Of a stretch of 64,000 nucleotides of DNA, positions 10,893 through 23,711 are shown piece after piece. Origin of the DNA: Hydractinia symbiolongicarpus (lineage: Eukaryota; Cnidaria; Hydrozoa; Anthoathecata; Hydractiniidae); assembly GCF_029227915.1 (NCBI RefSeq), contig NC_079886.1, forward strand, positions 12,795,501-12,859,500. The letters run 5' to 3'. Every line of letters begins with the position of its first letter. Within the stretch, counting starts at the first letter, position 1. A program made the translations under genes and the position numbers. The notes under the pieces were generated by a model, which was given only the letters and a program-made list of their open reading frames with translations, had not been told where the DNA came from and searched no databases.

Positions 10893-12482
10893 CGCGGTTT
10901 CAGCTGCCTGCACTGGTTACCATTGGACTAGTCCTTCCATTCTCAATGCGCTACAACTTCCCAAGTCGTTTTTATTAGCGCCGCTGCCTTACAACACTCT
11001 TAACTGCGTGCACAGTCCTATAAAGGCTGTAATATGGCCTTTTGCAGTCTAACAAAAGCCTCACACGTAAATCTCGTGGTTCCATCTGCCTGCGCAGGTT
11101 ACCATTGGACTTGTCGTTCCAGTCTCAATGCGCTATCACGTCCCAAGTCGTTTTCATTAGCGCCGCTGCCTTACAACACTCTTAACTACGTGCACAGTCC
11201 TATAAAGGCTGCAATATGGCCTTTTGCAGTCTAATAAAAACCTCGCACGTCAATCACGCGGTTTCACCTGTCTGCAAAGTTTACCATTGGACTAGTCCTT
11301 CCATTCTCAATGCGCTACAACGTCCCAAGTCGTTTTTATTAGCGCCGCTGCCTTACAACACTCTTAACTGCGTGCACAGTCCTATAAAGGCTGTAATATG
11401 GCCTTTTGCAGTCTAATAAAGGCCTTGCACGTAAATCACGTGGTTTCACCTGCCTGCGCAGGTTACCATTGGACTATTCCTTCCAGTCTCAATGCACTAC
11501 AACGTTCCAAGTCGTTTTCATTAGCGCCGCTACCTTACAACACTCTTAACTACGTGCACAGTCAAATAAAGGGTGTATAGCCTTTTACAGTCTAACAAAG
11601 GCCTCACACGTAAATCACGTGGTTCCATCTGCCTGTGCAGGTTACCATTGGCCTAGTCCTTCCAGTCTCAATGCACTACAACGTCCCAATTCATTTTCCT
11701 TAGCGCCGTCGCTTTAGAACACTCTTAACTACGTGAATCGTCCTATAAAGGCTGTAATATGGCCTTTTGCAATCTAGTAAAAACCTCGCACGTAAATCAC
11801 GTGGTTTCACCTGCCTGTGCCGGTTACCATTGGACTAGTCCTTCCAGTCTCAATGCGCTACAACGTCCCAAGTCGTTTTCATTAGCGCCGTTGCCTTACA
11901 ACACTCTTAACTACGTGCACAGTCCTATAAAGGCTGTAATATGGCCTTTTGGAGTCTAAAAAAGGCCTCACACGTAAATCACGTGGTTTCACCTTTCTGC
12001 GCAGGTTACCATTGGCCTAGTCCTTCCAGTCTCAATGCGCTACAACGTCCCTAGTCGTTTTCATTGGCGAAGTTGCCTTAGAACACTCTTAACTACGTGC
12101 ACAGTCCAATAAAGGGTGTATAGCCTTTTGCAGTCTAACAAAGGCCTCACACGTAAATCACGTGGTTTCACCTGCCTGCGCCGGTTACCTTTGGACTAGT
12201 CTTTCCAGTCTCAATGCGCTACAACGTCCCAAGTCGTTTTCATTAGCGCCGTTGCCTTTGAACACTCTTAACTACGTGCACAGTCATGTAAAGACCGTGA
12301 TATGGCCTTTTGCAGTCTAATAAAGGCCTCACACGTAAATCACGTGGTTTCACCTTTCTGCGCAGGTTACCATTGGCCTAGTCCTTCCAGTCTCAATGCG
12401 CTACAACGTCCCTAGTCGTTTTCATTGGCGAAGTTGCCTTAGAACACTCTTAACTACGTGCACAGTCCAATAAAGGGTGTAT

Positions 12483-12662
12483 AGCATTTTGCAGTCTAAC
12501 AAAGGCCTCACACGTAAATCACGTGGTTCCATCTGCCTGTGCAGGTTACCATTGGCCTAGTCCTTCCAGTGTCAATGCACTACAACGTCCCAATTCATTT
12601 TCCTTAGCGCCGTCGCTTTAGAACACTCTTAACTATGTGCACAGTCCAATAAAGGCCGTAAT
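12483..12662 (+). repeat. Chimeric monomer H14 with H1/H33-type tail
   Basis: The head is H14 ('agcattttgcag', 'caattcattttcc', 'gtcgctttag'). Near 12634 the tail changes to 'ctatgtgcacagtccaat' and 'aaaggccgtaat', the tail type of H1 and H33. It is followed by a second H1 at 12663. This is the junction of the 5,072-bp tandem duplication. Confidence 0.8.
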
Positions 12663-15600
12663 ATGGCCTTTTGCAGTCTAATAAAAGCCTCACACGTAAA
12701 TCGCGTGGTTCCATCTGCCTGCACAGGTTACCATTGGACTATTCCTTCCAGTCTCATTGCACTACAACGTTCCAAGTGGTTTTCCTCAGCGCTGTGGCCT
12801 TAGAACTCTCTTAACTATGTGCACAGTCCAATAAAGGCCGTAATATGGCCTTTTGCAGTCTAATAAAGGCTTCACACGTAAATCACGTGGTTTCACCTGC
12901 ATGTGCAGGTTACCATTGACTAGTCCTTCCAGTCTCAATGCGCTACAACGTCCCAAGTCGTTTTCATTAGCGCTGTTGCCTTAGAACACTCTTAACAACG
13001 TGCACAGTCATATAAAGGTTGTATATGGCTTTTTGCAGTCTAATAAAAGCCTCACACGTAAATCACGTGGTCCCATCTGCCTGCGCAGGTTACCATTGGA
13101 CTGTTCTTTCCAGTCTCATGCGCTACCACGTCCAAAGTCGTTTTCATTAGCGCCATTGCCTTACAACACTCTTAACTACGTGCACAGTCCAATAAAGGGT
13201 GTATAGCCATTTGCAGTCTAATAAAGGCCTCACACGTAAATCACGTGGTTCCATCTGCCTGCGCAGGTTACCATTGGACTATTCCTGCCAGTCTCAATGC
13301 ACTACAACGTTCCAAGTGGTTTTCCTCCGCGCTGTGGCTTTACAACACTCTTAACTACGTGCACAGTCCTATAAAGGCTGTAATATGGCCTTTTCAAGTC
13401 TAACAAAAGCCTCACACGTAAATCTCGTGGTTCCATCTGCCTGCGAAGGTTACCATTGGACTGTTCCTTCTAGTCTCGATGCACTACAACGTTCCAAGTG
13501 GTTTTCTTTAGCACATGGCCTTAGAACAATCTTAACTACGTGCACAGTCCTATAAAGACCGTAATATACCTTTTTGCAGTCCAATAAAGGCCGCACACGT
13601 AAATCACGTGGTTTCACCTGCCTGTGCAGGTTACCATTGACTAGTCCTTCCAGTCTCAATGCGCTACAACGTCCTTAGTCGTTTTCATTAGCGCTGTTTC
13701 CTTAGAACACTCTTAACAACTTGCACAGTCATATAAAGGTTGTAATATGGTTTTTTGCAGTCTAATAAAAGCCTCACACGTAAATCACGTGGTTCCATCT
13801 GCCTGCGCAGGTTACCATTGGACTGTTCCTTCTAGTCTCGATGCACTACAACGTTCCAAGTGGTTTTCTTTAGCGCCATGGCCTTAGAACACTCTTAACT
13901 TCGTGCACAGTCCTATAAAAACCGTAATATACCTTTTTACAGTCTAATAAAAACCTCGCACGTCAATCACGTGGTTTCACCTGCCTGCGCAGGTTACCAT
14001 TGGACTATTCCTTCCAGTCTCAATGCACTACAACGTTCCAAGTGGTTTTCCTCAGCGCTGTGGCCTTAGAACTCTCTTAACTATGTGCACAGTCCTATAA
14101 AGGCCGTAATATGGCTTTTTGCAGTCTAATAAAGGCTTCACACGTAAATCACGTGTTTTCACCTGCCTGCGCAGGTTACCATTGGACTTGTCGTTCCAGT
14201 CTCAATGCGCTACCACGTCCCAAGTTGTTTTCATTAGCGCCGTTGCCTTAGAACACTCTTAACTACGTGCACAGTCATATAAAGGCTGTAATATGGCCTT
14301 TTGCAGTCTAATAAAAGCCTCACACGTAAATCGCGTGGTTCCATCTGCCTGCGCAGGTTACCATTGGACTATTCCTTCCAGTCTCAATGCGCTACAACGT
14401 CCCAAGTCGTTTTCATTAGCGCGGCTGCCTTACAACACTCTTAACTACGTGCACAGTCCTATAAAGGCTGTAACATGGCCTTTTGCAGTCTAATAAAGGC
14501 CTTGCACGTAAATCACGTGGTTTCACCTGCCTGCGCAGGTTACCATTGGACTATTCCTTCCAGTCTCAATGCACTACAACGTTCCAAGTGGTTTTCCTCA
14601 GCGCTGTGGCCTTAGAACTCTCTTAACTATGTGCACAGTCCTATAAAGGCCGTAATATGGCTTTTTGCAGTCTAATAAAGGCTTCACACGTAAATCACGT
14701 GTTTTCACCTGCCTGCGCAGGTTACCATTGGACTTGTCGTTCCAGTCTCAATGCGCTACCACGTCCCAAGTTGTTTTCATTAGCGCCGTTGCCTTAGAAC
14801 ACTCTTAACTACGTGCACAGTCATATAAAGGTTGTAATATGTCTTTTTGCAGTCTAATAAAAGCCTCACACGTAAATCACGTGGTTCCATCTGCCTGCGC
14901 AGGTTACCATTGGACTATTCCTGCCAGTCTCAATGCACTACAACGTTCCAAGTGGTTTTCCTCAGCGCTGTGGCCTTACAACACTCTTAACTACGTGCAC
15001 AGTCACATAAAGGCTGTAATATGGCCTTTTGCAGTCTAATAAAAGCCTCACACGTAAATCGCGTGGTTCCATCTGCCTGCACAGGTTACCATTGGACTAT
15101 TCCTTCCAGTCTCATTGCACTACAACGTTCCAAGTGGTTTTCCTCAGCGCTGTGGCCTTAGAACTCTCTTAACTATGTGCACAGTCCAATAAAGGCCGTA
15201 ATATGGCCTTTTGCAGTCTAATAAAGGCTTCACACGTAAATCACGTGGTTTCACCTGCATGTGCAGGTTACCATTGACTAGTCCTTCCAGTCTCAATGCG
15301 CTACAACGTCCCAAGTCGTTTTCATTAGCGCTGTTGCCTTAGAACACTCTTAACAACGTGCACAGTCATATAAAGGTTGTATATGGCTTTTTGCAGTCTA
15401 ATAAAAGCCTCACACGTAAATCACGTGGTTCCATCTGCCTGCGCAGGTTACCATTGGACTGTTCTTTCCAGTCTCATGCGCTACCACGTCCAAAGTCGTT
15501 TTCATTAGCGCCATTGCCGTACAACACTCTTAACTACGTGCACAGTCCAATAAAGGGTGTATAGCCATTTGCAGTCTAATAAAGGCCTCACACGTAAATC

Positions 15601-17734
15601 ACGTGGTTCCATCTGCCTGCGCAGGTTACCATTGGACTATTCCTGCCAGTCTCAATGCACTACAACGTTCCAAGTGGTTTTCCTCCGCGCTGTGGCCTTA
15701 CAACACTCTTAACTACGTGCACAGTCCTATAAAGGCTGTAATATGGCCTTTTCAAGTCTAACAAAAGCCTCACACGTAAATCTCGTGGTTCCATCTGCCT
15801 GCGAAGGTTACCATTGGACTGTTCCTTCTAGTCTCGATGCACTACAACGTTCCAAGTGGTTTTCTTTAGCACATGGCCTTAGAACACTCTTAACTACGTG
15901 CACAGTCCTATAAAGACCGTAATATACCTTTTTGCAGTCCAATAAAGGCCGCACACGTAAATCACGCGGTTTCAGCTGCCTGCACTGGTTACCATTGGAC
16001 TAGTCCTTCCATTCTCAATGCGCTACAACGTCCCAAGTCGTTTTTATTAGCGCCGCTGCCTTACAACACTCTTAACTGCGTGCACAGTCCTATAAAGGCT
16101 GTAATATGGCCTTTTGCAGTCTAACAAAAGCCTCACACGTAAATCTCGTGGTTCCATCTGCCTGCGCAGGTTACCATTGGACTTGTCGTTCCAGTCTCAA
16201 TGCGCTATCACGTCCCAAGTCGTTTTCATTAGCGCCGCTGCCTTACAACACTCTTAACTACGTGCACAGTCCTATAAAGGCTGCAATATGGCCTTTTGCA
16301 GTCTAATAAAAACCTCGCACGTCAATCACGCGGTTTCACCTGTCTGCAAAGTTTACCATTGGACTAGTCCTTCCATTCTCAATGCGCTACAACGTCCCAA
16401 GTCGTTTTTATTAGCGCCGCTGCCTTACAACACTCTTAACTGCGTGCACAGTCCTATAAAGGCTGTAATATGGCCTTTTGCAGTCTAATAAAGGCCTTGC
16501 ACGTAAATCACGTGGTTTCACCTGCCTGCGCAGGTTACCATTGGACTATTCCTTCCAGTCTCAATGCACTACAACGTTCCAAGTCGTTTTCATTAGCGCC
16601 GCTACCTTACAACACTCTTAACTACGTGCACAGTCAAATAAAGGGTGTATAGCCTTTTACAGTCTAACAAAGGCCTCACACGTAAATCACGTGGTTCCAT
16701 CTGCCTGTGCAGGTTACCATTGGCCTAGTCCTTCCAGTCTCAATGCACTACAACGTCCCAATTCATTTTCCTTAGCGCCGTCGCTTTAGAACACTCTTAA
16801 CTACGTGAATCGTCCTATAAAGGCTGTAATATGGCCTTTTGCAATCTAGTAAAAACCTCGCACGTAAATCACGTGGTTTCACCTGCCTGTGCCGGTTACC
16901 ATTGGACTAGTCCTTCCAGTCTCAATGCGCTACAACGTCCCAAGTCGTTTTCATTAGCGCCGTTGCCTTACAACACTCTTAACTACGTGCACAGTCCTAT
17001 AAAGGCTGTAATATGGCCTTTTGGAGTCTAAAAAAGGCCTCACACGTAAATCACGTGGTTTCACCTTTCTGCGCAGGTTACCATTGGCCTAGTCCTTCCA
17101 GTCTCAATGCGCTACAACGTCCCTAGTCGTTTTCATTGGCGAAGTTGCCTTAGAACACTCTTAACTACGTGCACAGTCCAATAAAGGGTGTATAGCCTTT
17201 TGCAGTCTAACAAAGGCCTCACACGTAAATCACGTGGTTTCACCTGCCTGCGCCGGTTACCTTTGGACTAGTCTTTCCAGTCTCAATGCGCTACAACGTC
17301 CCAAGTCGTTTTCATTAGCGCCGTTGCCTTTGAACACTCTTAACTACGTGCACAGTCATGTAAAGACCGTGATATGGCCTTTTGCAGTCTAATAAAGGCC
17401 TCACACGTAAATCACGTGGTTTCACCTTTCTGCGCAGGTTACCATTGGCCTAGTCCTTCCAGTCTCAATGCGCTACAACGTCCCTAGTCGTTTTCATTGG
17501 CGAAGTTGCCTTAGAACACTCTTAACTACGTGCACAGTCCAATAAAGGGTGTATAGCATTTTGCAGTCTAACAAAGGCCTCACACGTAAATCACGTGGTT
17601 CCATCTGCCTGTGCAGGTTACCATTGGCCTAGTCCTTCCAGTGTCAATGCACTACAACGTCCCAATTCATTTTCCTTAGCGCCGTCGCTTTAGAACACTC
17701 TTAACTACGTGAATCGTCCTATAAAGGCTGTAAT
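12663..17734 (+). repeat. 28-monomer tandem block, copy 2 (5,072 bp)
   Basis: It matches 7591-12634 monomer for monomer, including the H6/H34 chimera at 13566 and the second run of H1-H9 starting at 15021. It differs at its end, where H14 (17555) keeps its own tail ('gtgaatcgtcc') and runs into H15 at 17735. Confidence 0.9.
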
Positions 17735-20452
17735 ATGGCTTTTTGCAGTCTAATAAAAGCCTCACACGTAAATCACGTGGTTCCATCTGCCTGCGCAGGT
17801 TACCATTGGACTATTCCTTCCAGTCTCAATGCACTACAACGTTCCAAGTAGTTCTCCTCAGCGCTGTGGCCTTAGAACTCTCTTAACTATGTGCACAGTC
17901 CTATAAAGGCCGTAATATGGCTTTTTGCAGTCTAACAAAGGCTTCACACGTAAATCACGTGGTTTCACCTGCCTGCGCAGGTTTCCATTGGACTAGACGC
18001 TCCAGTCTCAATGCGGTACAAAGTCCCAAGTCGTTTTCCTTAGCGCCGTCGCTTTAGAACACTCTTAACTACGTGCATCGTCCTCTAAAGGCTGCAATAT
18101 GGCCTTTTGCAGTCTAATAAAGGCCTCATACGTAATTAACGTGGTTCCATCTGCCTGTGCAGGTTACCATTGCGCTGTTCTTTCCAGTCTCATGCGCTAC
18201 CACGTCCCAAGTCGTTTTCATTAGCGCCATTGCCTTATAAAACTCTTAACTACATGCACAGTCCAATAAAGGGTGTATAGCCTTTTGCAGTCTAATAAAG
18301 GCCTCACACGTAAATCACGTGGTTCCATCTGCCTGTGCAGGTTACCATTGGCCTAGTCCTTCAAGTCCTAATGCACTACAACGTCCCAAGTCATTTTCCT
18401 TAGCGCCGTCGCTTTAGAACACTATTAACTACGTGAATCTTCCTATAAAGGCTGTAATATGGCCTTTTGCAATATAGTAAAAGCCTCGCACGTAAATCAC
18501 GTGGTTTCACCTGCCTGCGCAGGTTACCATTGGACTTGTCGTTCCAGTCTCAATGCACTACCACGTCCCAAGTCGTTTTCATTAGCGCCGCTGCCTTACA
18601 ACACTCTTAACTACGTGCACAGTCCTATAAAGGCTGAAATGTGGCCTTTTGCAGTCTAATAAAAGCCTCGCACGTAAATCACGCGGTTTCACCTGTCTGC
18701 GCAGGTTACCATTGGACTAGTCCTTCCAGTCTCAATGCGCTACAACGTCCCAAGTCGTTTTCATTAGCGCCGCTGCCTTACAACACTCTTAACTACGTGC
18801 ACAATCCTATAAAGGCTGTAACATGGCCTTTTGCAGTCTAATAAAGGCCTCATACGTAATTAACGTGGTTCTATCTGCCTGTGCAGGTTACCATTGCAAT
18901 TTCCTTTCCAATCTCATGCGCTACCACGTCCCAAGTCGTTTTCATTAGCGCCGTTGCCTTACAACACTCTTAACTACGGGCACAGTCCTATAAAGGCCGT
19001 AATATGGCCTTTTGCAGTCTAATAAAGGCTTCACAGGTAAATCACGTGGTTTCACCTGCCTGCGCAGGTTAGCATTGGACTAGCCATTCCAGTCTCAATG
19101 CGCTCCAATGTCCCAAGTTGTTTGCATTAGCGCCGTTGCCTTACAACACTCTTAACTACGTGCAGAGTTCTATAAAGGCTGTAATATGGCCTTTTGCAGT
19201 CTAATAAAGGCCTCACACGTATATCACGTGGTTTCACCTTTCTGCGCAGGTTACCATTGGCCTAGTCCTACCATTCTCAATGCGCTACAACGTCCCTAGT
19301 CGTTTTCATTGGCGAAGTTGCCTTAGAGCACTCTTAACTACGTGCACAGTCCAATAAAGGGTGTATAGACTTTTGCAGTCTAATAAAGGCATCGCACGTA
19401 AATCACGTGGTTTCACCTGTCTACGCAGGTTACGATTGGACTAGTCCTTCCAGTTTCAATGCGCTACAACGTCCCAAGTCGTTTTCATTGACGTTGTAGC
19501 CTTAGAACTGTCTTAACTATGTGCACAGTCCTATAAAAGCTGTAATATGGCTTTTTGCAGTCTAATAAAAGCCTCACACGTAAATCACGTGGTTTCATCT
19601 GCCTGCGCAGGTTACCATTGCACTAGTCCTTCCAGTCTCAATGCGCTACAACGTCCCAAGTCGTTTTCATCAGCGCCGCTGCCCTACAACACTCTTAACT
19701 ACGTGCACAGTCCTATAAAGGCTGTAATGTGGCCTTTTGCAGTCTAATAAAAGCCTCGCACGTAAATCACGCGGTTTCACCTGTCTGCGCAGGTTACCAT
19801 TGGACTAGTCCTTCCAGTGTCAATGTGCTACAACGTCCCTAGTCGTTTTCATTGGCGAAGTTGCCTTAGAACACTCTTAACTACGTGCACAGTCCAATAA
19901 AGGGTGTATAGCCTTTTGCAGTCTAACAAAGGCCTCACACGTAAATCACGTGGTTCCATCTGCCTGTGCAGGTTACCATTGGCCTAGTCCTTCCAGTCTC
20001 AATGCACCACAACGTCCCAATTCATTTTCCTTAGCGCCGTTGCTTTAGAACACTCTTAACTACTTGAATCGTCCTATAAAGGCTGCAATATGGCCTTTTG
20101 CAACCTAGTAAAAGCCTCGCACGTAAATCACGTGGTTTCACCTGCCTGCGCCGGTTACCATTGGACTAGTCCTTCCAGTCTCAATGCGCTACAACGTCCC
20201 AAGTCGTTTTCATTAGCACCGTTGCCTTAGAACACTCTTAACTACGTGCACAGTCATATAAAGGCCGTAATGTGGCCTTTTGCAGTCTAAGAAAGGCTTC
20301 ACACGTAAATGACGTAGTTTCACCTGCCTGCGCAGGTTACCATTGGACTAGCCGTTCCAGTCTCAATGCGCTCCAACGTCCCAAGTCGTTTTTATTTGCG
20401 CCGTCGCCTTAGAACACTCCTAACAACGTGCACAGTCCAATAAAGGGTGTAT
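17735..20452 (+). repeat. H15-H29 segment
   Basis: Starts: H15 17735, H16 17917, H17 18099, H18 18279, H19 18459, H20 18641, H21 18823, H22 19004, H23 19186, H24 19367, H25 19547, H26 19729, H27 19910, H28 20090, H29 20272. It continues the H14 of the preceding block. The tail of H29 carries 'ccaataaagggtgtat' instead of the 'caatcaaataaaggctg' seen before Y, so H29 is recombined here and leads back to H12. Confidence 0.85.
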
Positions 20453-23400
20453 AGCCTTTTGCAGTCTAACAAAGGCCTCACACGTAAATCACGTGGTTTC
20501 ACCTGCCTGCGCCGGTTACCTTTGGACTAGTCTTTCCAGTCTCAATGGGTTACAACGTCCCAAGTCGTTTTCATTAGCGCCGTTGCATTTGAACACTCTT
20601 AACTACGTGCACAGTCATGTAAAGACCGTGATATGGCCTTTTGCAGTCTAATAAAGGCCTCACACGTAAATCACGTGGTTTCACCTTTCTGCGCAGGTTA
20701 CCATTGGCCTAGTCCTTCCAGTCTCAATGCGCTACAACGTCCCTAGTCGTTTTCATTGGCGAAGTTGCCTTAGAACACTCTTAACTACGTGCACAGTCCA
20801 ATAAAGGGTGTATAGCATTTTGCAGTCTAACAAAGGCCTCACACGTAAATCACGTGGTTCCATCTGCCTGTGCAGGTTACCATTGGCCTAGTCCTTCCAG
20901 TGTCAATGCACTACAACGTCCCAATTCATTTTCCTTAGCGCCGTCGCTTTAGAACACTCTTAACTACGTGAATCGTCCTATAAAGGCTGTAATATGGCTT
21001 TTTGCAGTCTAATAAAAGCCTCACACGTAAATCACGTGGTTCCATCTGCCTGCGCAGGTTACCATTGGACTATTCCTTCCAGTCTCAATGCACTACAACG
21101 TTCCAAGTAGTTTTCCTCAGCGCTGTGGCCTTAGAACTCTCTTAACTATGTGCACAGTCCTATAAAGGCCGTAATATGGCTTTTTGCAGTCTAACAAAGG
21201 CTTCACACGTAAATCACGTGGTTTCACCTGCCTGCGCAGGTTTCCATTGGACTAGACGCTCCAGTCTCAATGCGGTACAAAGTCCCAAGTCGTTTTCCTT
21301 AGCGCCGTCGCTTTAGAACACTCTTAACTACGTGCATCGTCCTCTAAAGGCTGCAATATGGCCTTTTGCAGTCTAATAAAGGCCTCATACGTAATTAACG
21401 TGGTTCCATCTGCCTGTGCAGGTTACCATTGCGCTGTTCTTTCCAGTCTCATGCGCTACCACGTCCCAAGTCGTTTTCATTAGCGCCATTGCCTTATAAA
21501 ACTCTTAACTACATGCACAGTCCAATAAAGGGTGTATAGCCTTTTGCAGTCTAATAAAGGCCTCACACGTAAATCACGTGGTTCCATCTGCCTGTGCAGG
21601 TTACCATTGGCCTAGTCCTTCAAGTCCTAATGCACTACAACGTCCCAAGTCATTTTCCTTAGCGCCGTCGCTTTAGAACACTATTAACTACGTGAATCTT
21701 CCTATAAAGGCTGTAATATGGCCTTTTGCAATATAGTAAAAGCCTCGCACGTAAATCACGTGGTTTCACCTGCCTGCGCAGGTTACCATTGGACTTGTCG
21801 TTCCAGTCTCAATGCACTACCACGTCCCAAGTCGTTTTCATTAGCGCCGCTGCCTTACAACACTCTTAACTACGTGCACAGTCCTATAAAGGCTGAAATG
21901 TGGCCTTTTGCAGTCTAATAAAAGCCTCGCACGTAAATCACGCGGTTTCACCTGTCTGCGCAGGTTACCATTGGACTAGTCCTTCCAGTCTCAATGCGCT
22001 ACAACGTCCCAAGTCGTTTTCATTAGCGCCGCTGCCTTACAACACTCTTAACTACGTGCACAATCCTATAAAGGCTGTAACATGGCCTTTTGCAGTCTAA
22101 TAAAGGCCTCATACGTAATTAACGTGGTTCTATCTGCCTGTGCAGGTTACCATTGCAATTTCCTTTCCAATCTCATGCGCTACCACGTCCCAAGTCGTTT
22201 TCATTAGCGCCGTTGCCTTACAACACTCTTAACTACGGGCACAGTCCTATAAAGGCCGTAATATGGCCTTTTGCAGTCTAATAAAGGCTTCACAGGTAAA
22301 TCACGTGGTTTCACCTGCCTGCGCAGGTTAGCATTGGACTAGCCATTCCAGTCTCAATGCGCTCCAATGTCCCAAGTTGTTTGCATTAGCGCCGTTGCCT
22401 TACAACACTCTTAACTACGTGCAGAGTTCTATAAAGGCTGTAATATGGCCTTTTGCAGTCTAATAAAGGCCTCACACGTATATCACGTGGTTTCACCTTT
22501 CTGCGCAGGTTACCATTGGCCTAGTCCTACCATTCTCAATGCGCTACAACGTCCCTAGTCGTTTTCATTGGCGAAGTTGCCTTAGAGCACTCTTAACTAC
22601 GTGCACAGTCCAATAAAGGGTGTATAGCCTTTTGCAGTCTAATAAAGGCATCGCACGTAAATCACGTGGTTTCACCTGTCTACGCAGGTTACGATTGGAC
22701 TAGTCCTTCCAGTTTCAATGCGCTACAACGTCCCAAGTCGTTTTCATTGACGTTGTAGCCTTAGAACTGTCTTAACTATGTGCACAGTCCTATAAAGGCT
22801 GTAATATGGCTTTTTGCAGTCTAATAAAAGCCTCACACGTAAATCACGTGGTTTCATCTGCCTACGCAGGTTACCATTGCACTAGTCCTTCCAGTCTCAA
22901 TGCGCTACAACGTCCCAAGTCGTTTTCATCAGCGCCGCTGCCCTACAACACTCTTAACTACGTGCACAGTCCTATAAAGGCTGTAATGTGGCCTTTTGCA
23001 GTCTAATAAAAGCCTCGCACGTAAATCACGCGGTTTCACCTGTCTGCGCAGGTTACCATTGGACTAGTCCTTCCAGTGTCAATGTGCTACAACGTCCCTA
23101 GTCGTTTTCATTGGCGAAGTTGCCTTAGAACACTCTTAACTACGTGCACAGTCCAATAAAGGGTGTATAGCCTTTTGCAGTCTAACAAAGGCCTCACACG
23201 TAAATCACGTGGTTCCATCTGCCTGTGCAGGTTACCATTGGCCTAGTCCTTCCAGTCTCAATGCACCACAACGTCCCAATTCATTTTCCTTAGCGCCGTT
23301 GCTTTAGAACACTCTTAACTACTTGAATCGTCCTATAAAGGCTGCAATATGGCCTTTTGCAACCTAGTAAAAGCCTCGCACGTAAATCACGTGGTTTCAC

Positions 23401-23711
23401 CTGCCTGCGCCGGTTACCATTGGACTAGTCCTTCCAGTCTCAATGCGCTACAACGTCCCAAGTCGTTTTCATTAGCACCGTTGCCTTAGAACACTCTTAA
23501 CTACGTGCACAGTCATATAAAGGCCGTAATGTGGCCTTTTGCAGTCTAAGAAAGGCTTCACACGTAAATGACGTAGTTTCACCTGCCTGCGCAGGTTACC
23601 ATTGGACTAGCCGTTCCAGTCTCAATGCGCTCCAACGTCCCAAGTCGTTTTTATTTGCGCCGTCGCCTTAGAACACTCCTAACTACGTGCACAGTCCAAT
23701 AAAGGGTGTAT
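20453..23711 (+). repeat. 18-monomer higher-order repeat H12-H29 (3,259 bp)
   Basis: This is one complete 18-mer, from H12 at 20453 to H29 at 23531, bounded on both sides by H29-to-H12 joints. H19 recurs at 18459, 21718 and 24977, exactly 3,259 bp apart. Scattered single-base differences separate the copies, for example H25 'cctgcgcagg' at 19547 against 'cctacgcagg' at 22806. Confidence 0.9.

Larger units (their letters stand above)
7591..12662 (+). repeat. 28-monomer tandem block, copy 1 (5,072 bp)
   Basis: Order: H1-H5, H6/H34, H35-H41, H1-H9, H10a (11579), H10b (11759), H11 (11941), H12 (12122), H13 (12302), H14 chimera (12483). The block recurs immediately downstream at an offset of 5,072 bp. 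By eye the copies differ at only a handful of bases: 8000 T against 13072 C, 8674 C against 13746 T, 9248 A against 14320 T, and 10958 T against 16030 G. The duplication must be very recent, or an assembly duplicate. Confidence 0.9.
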
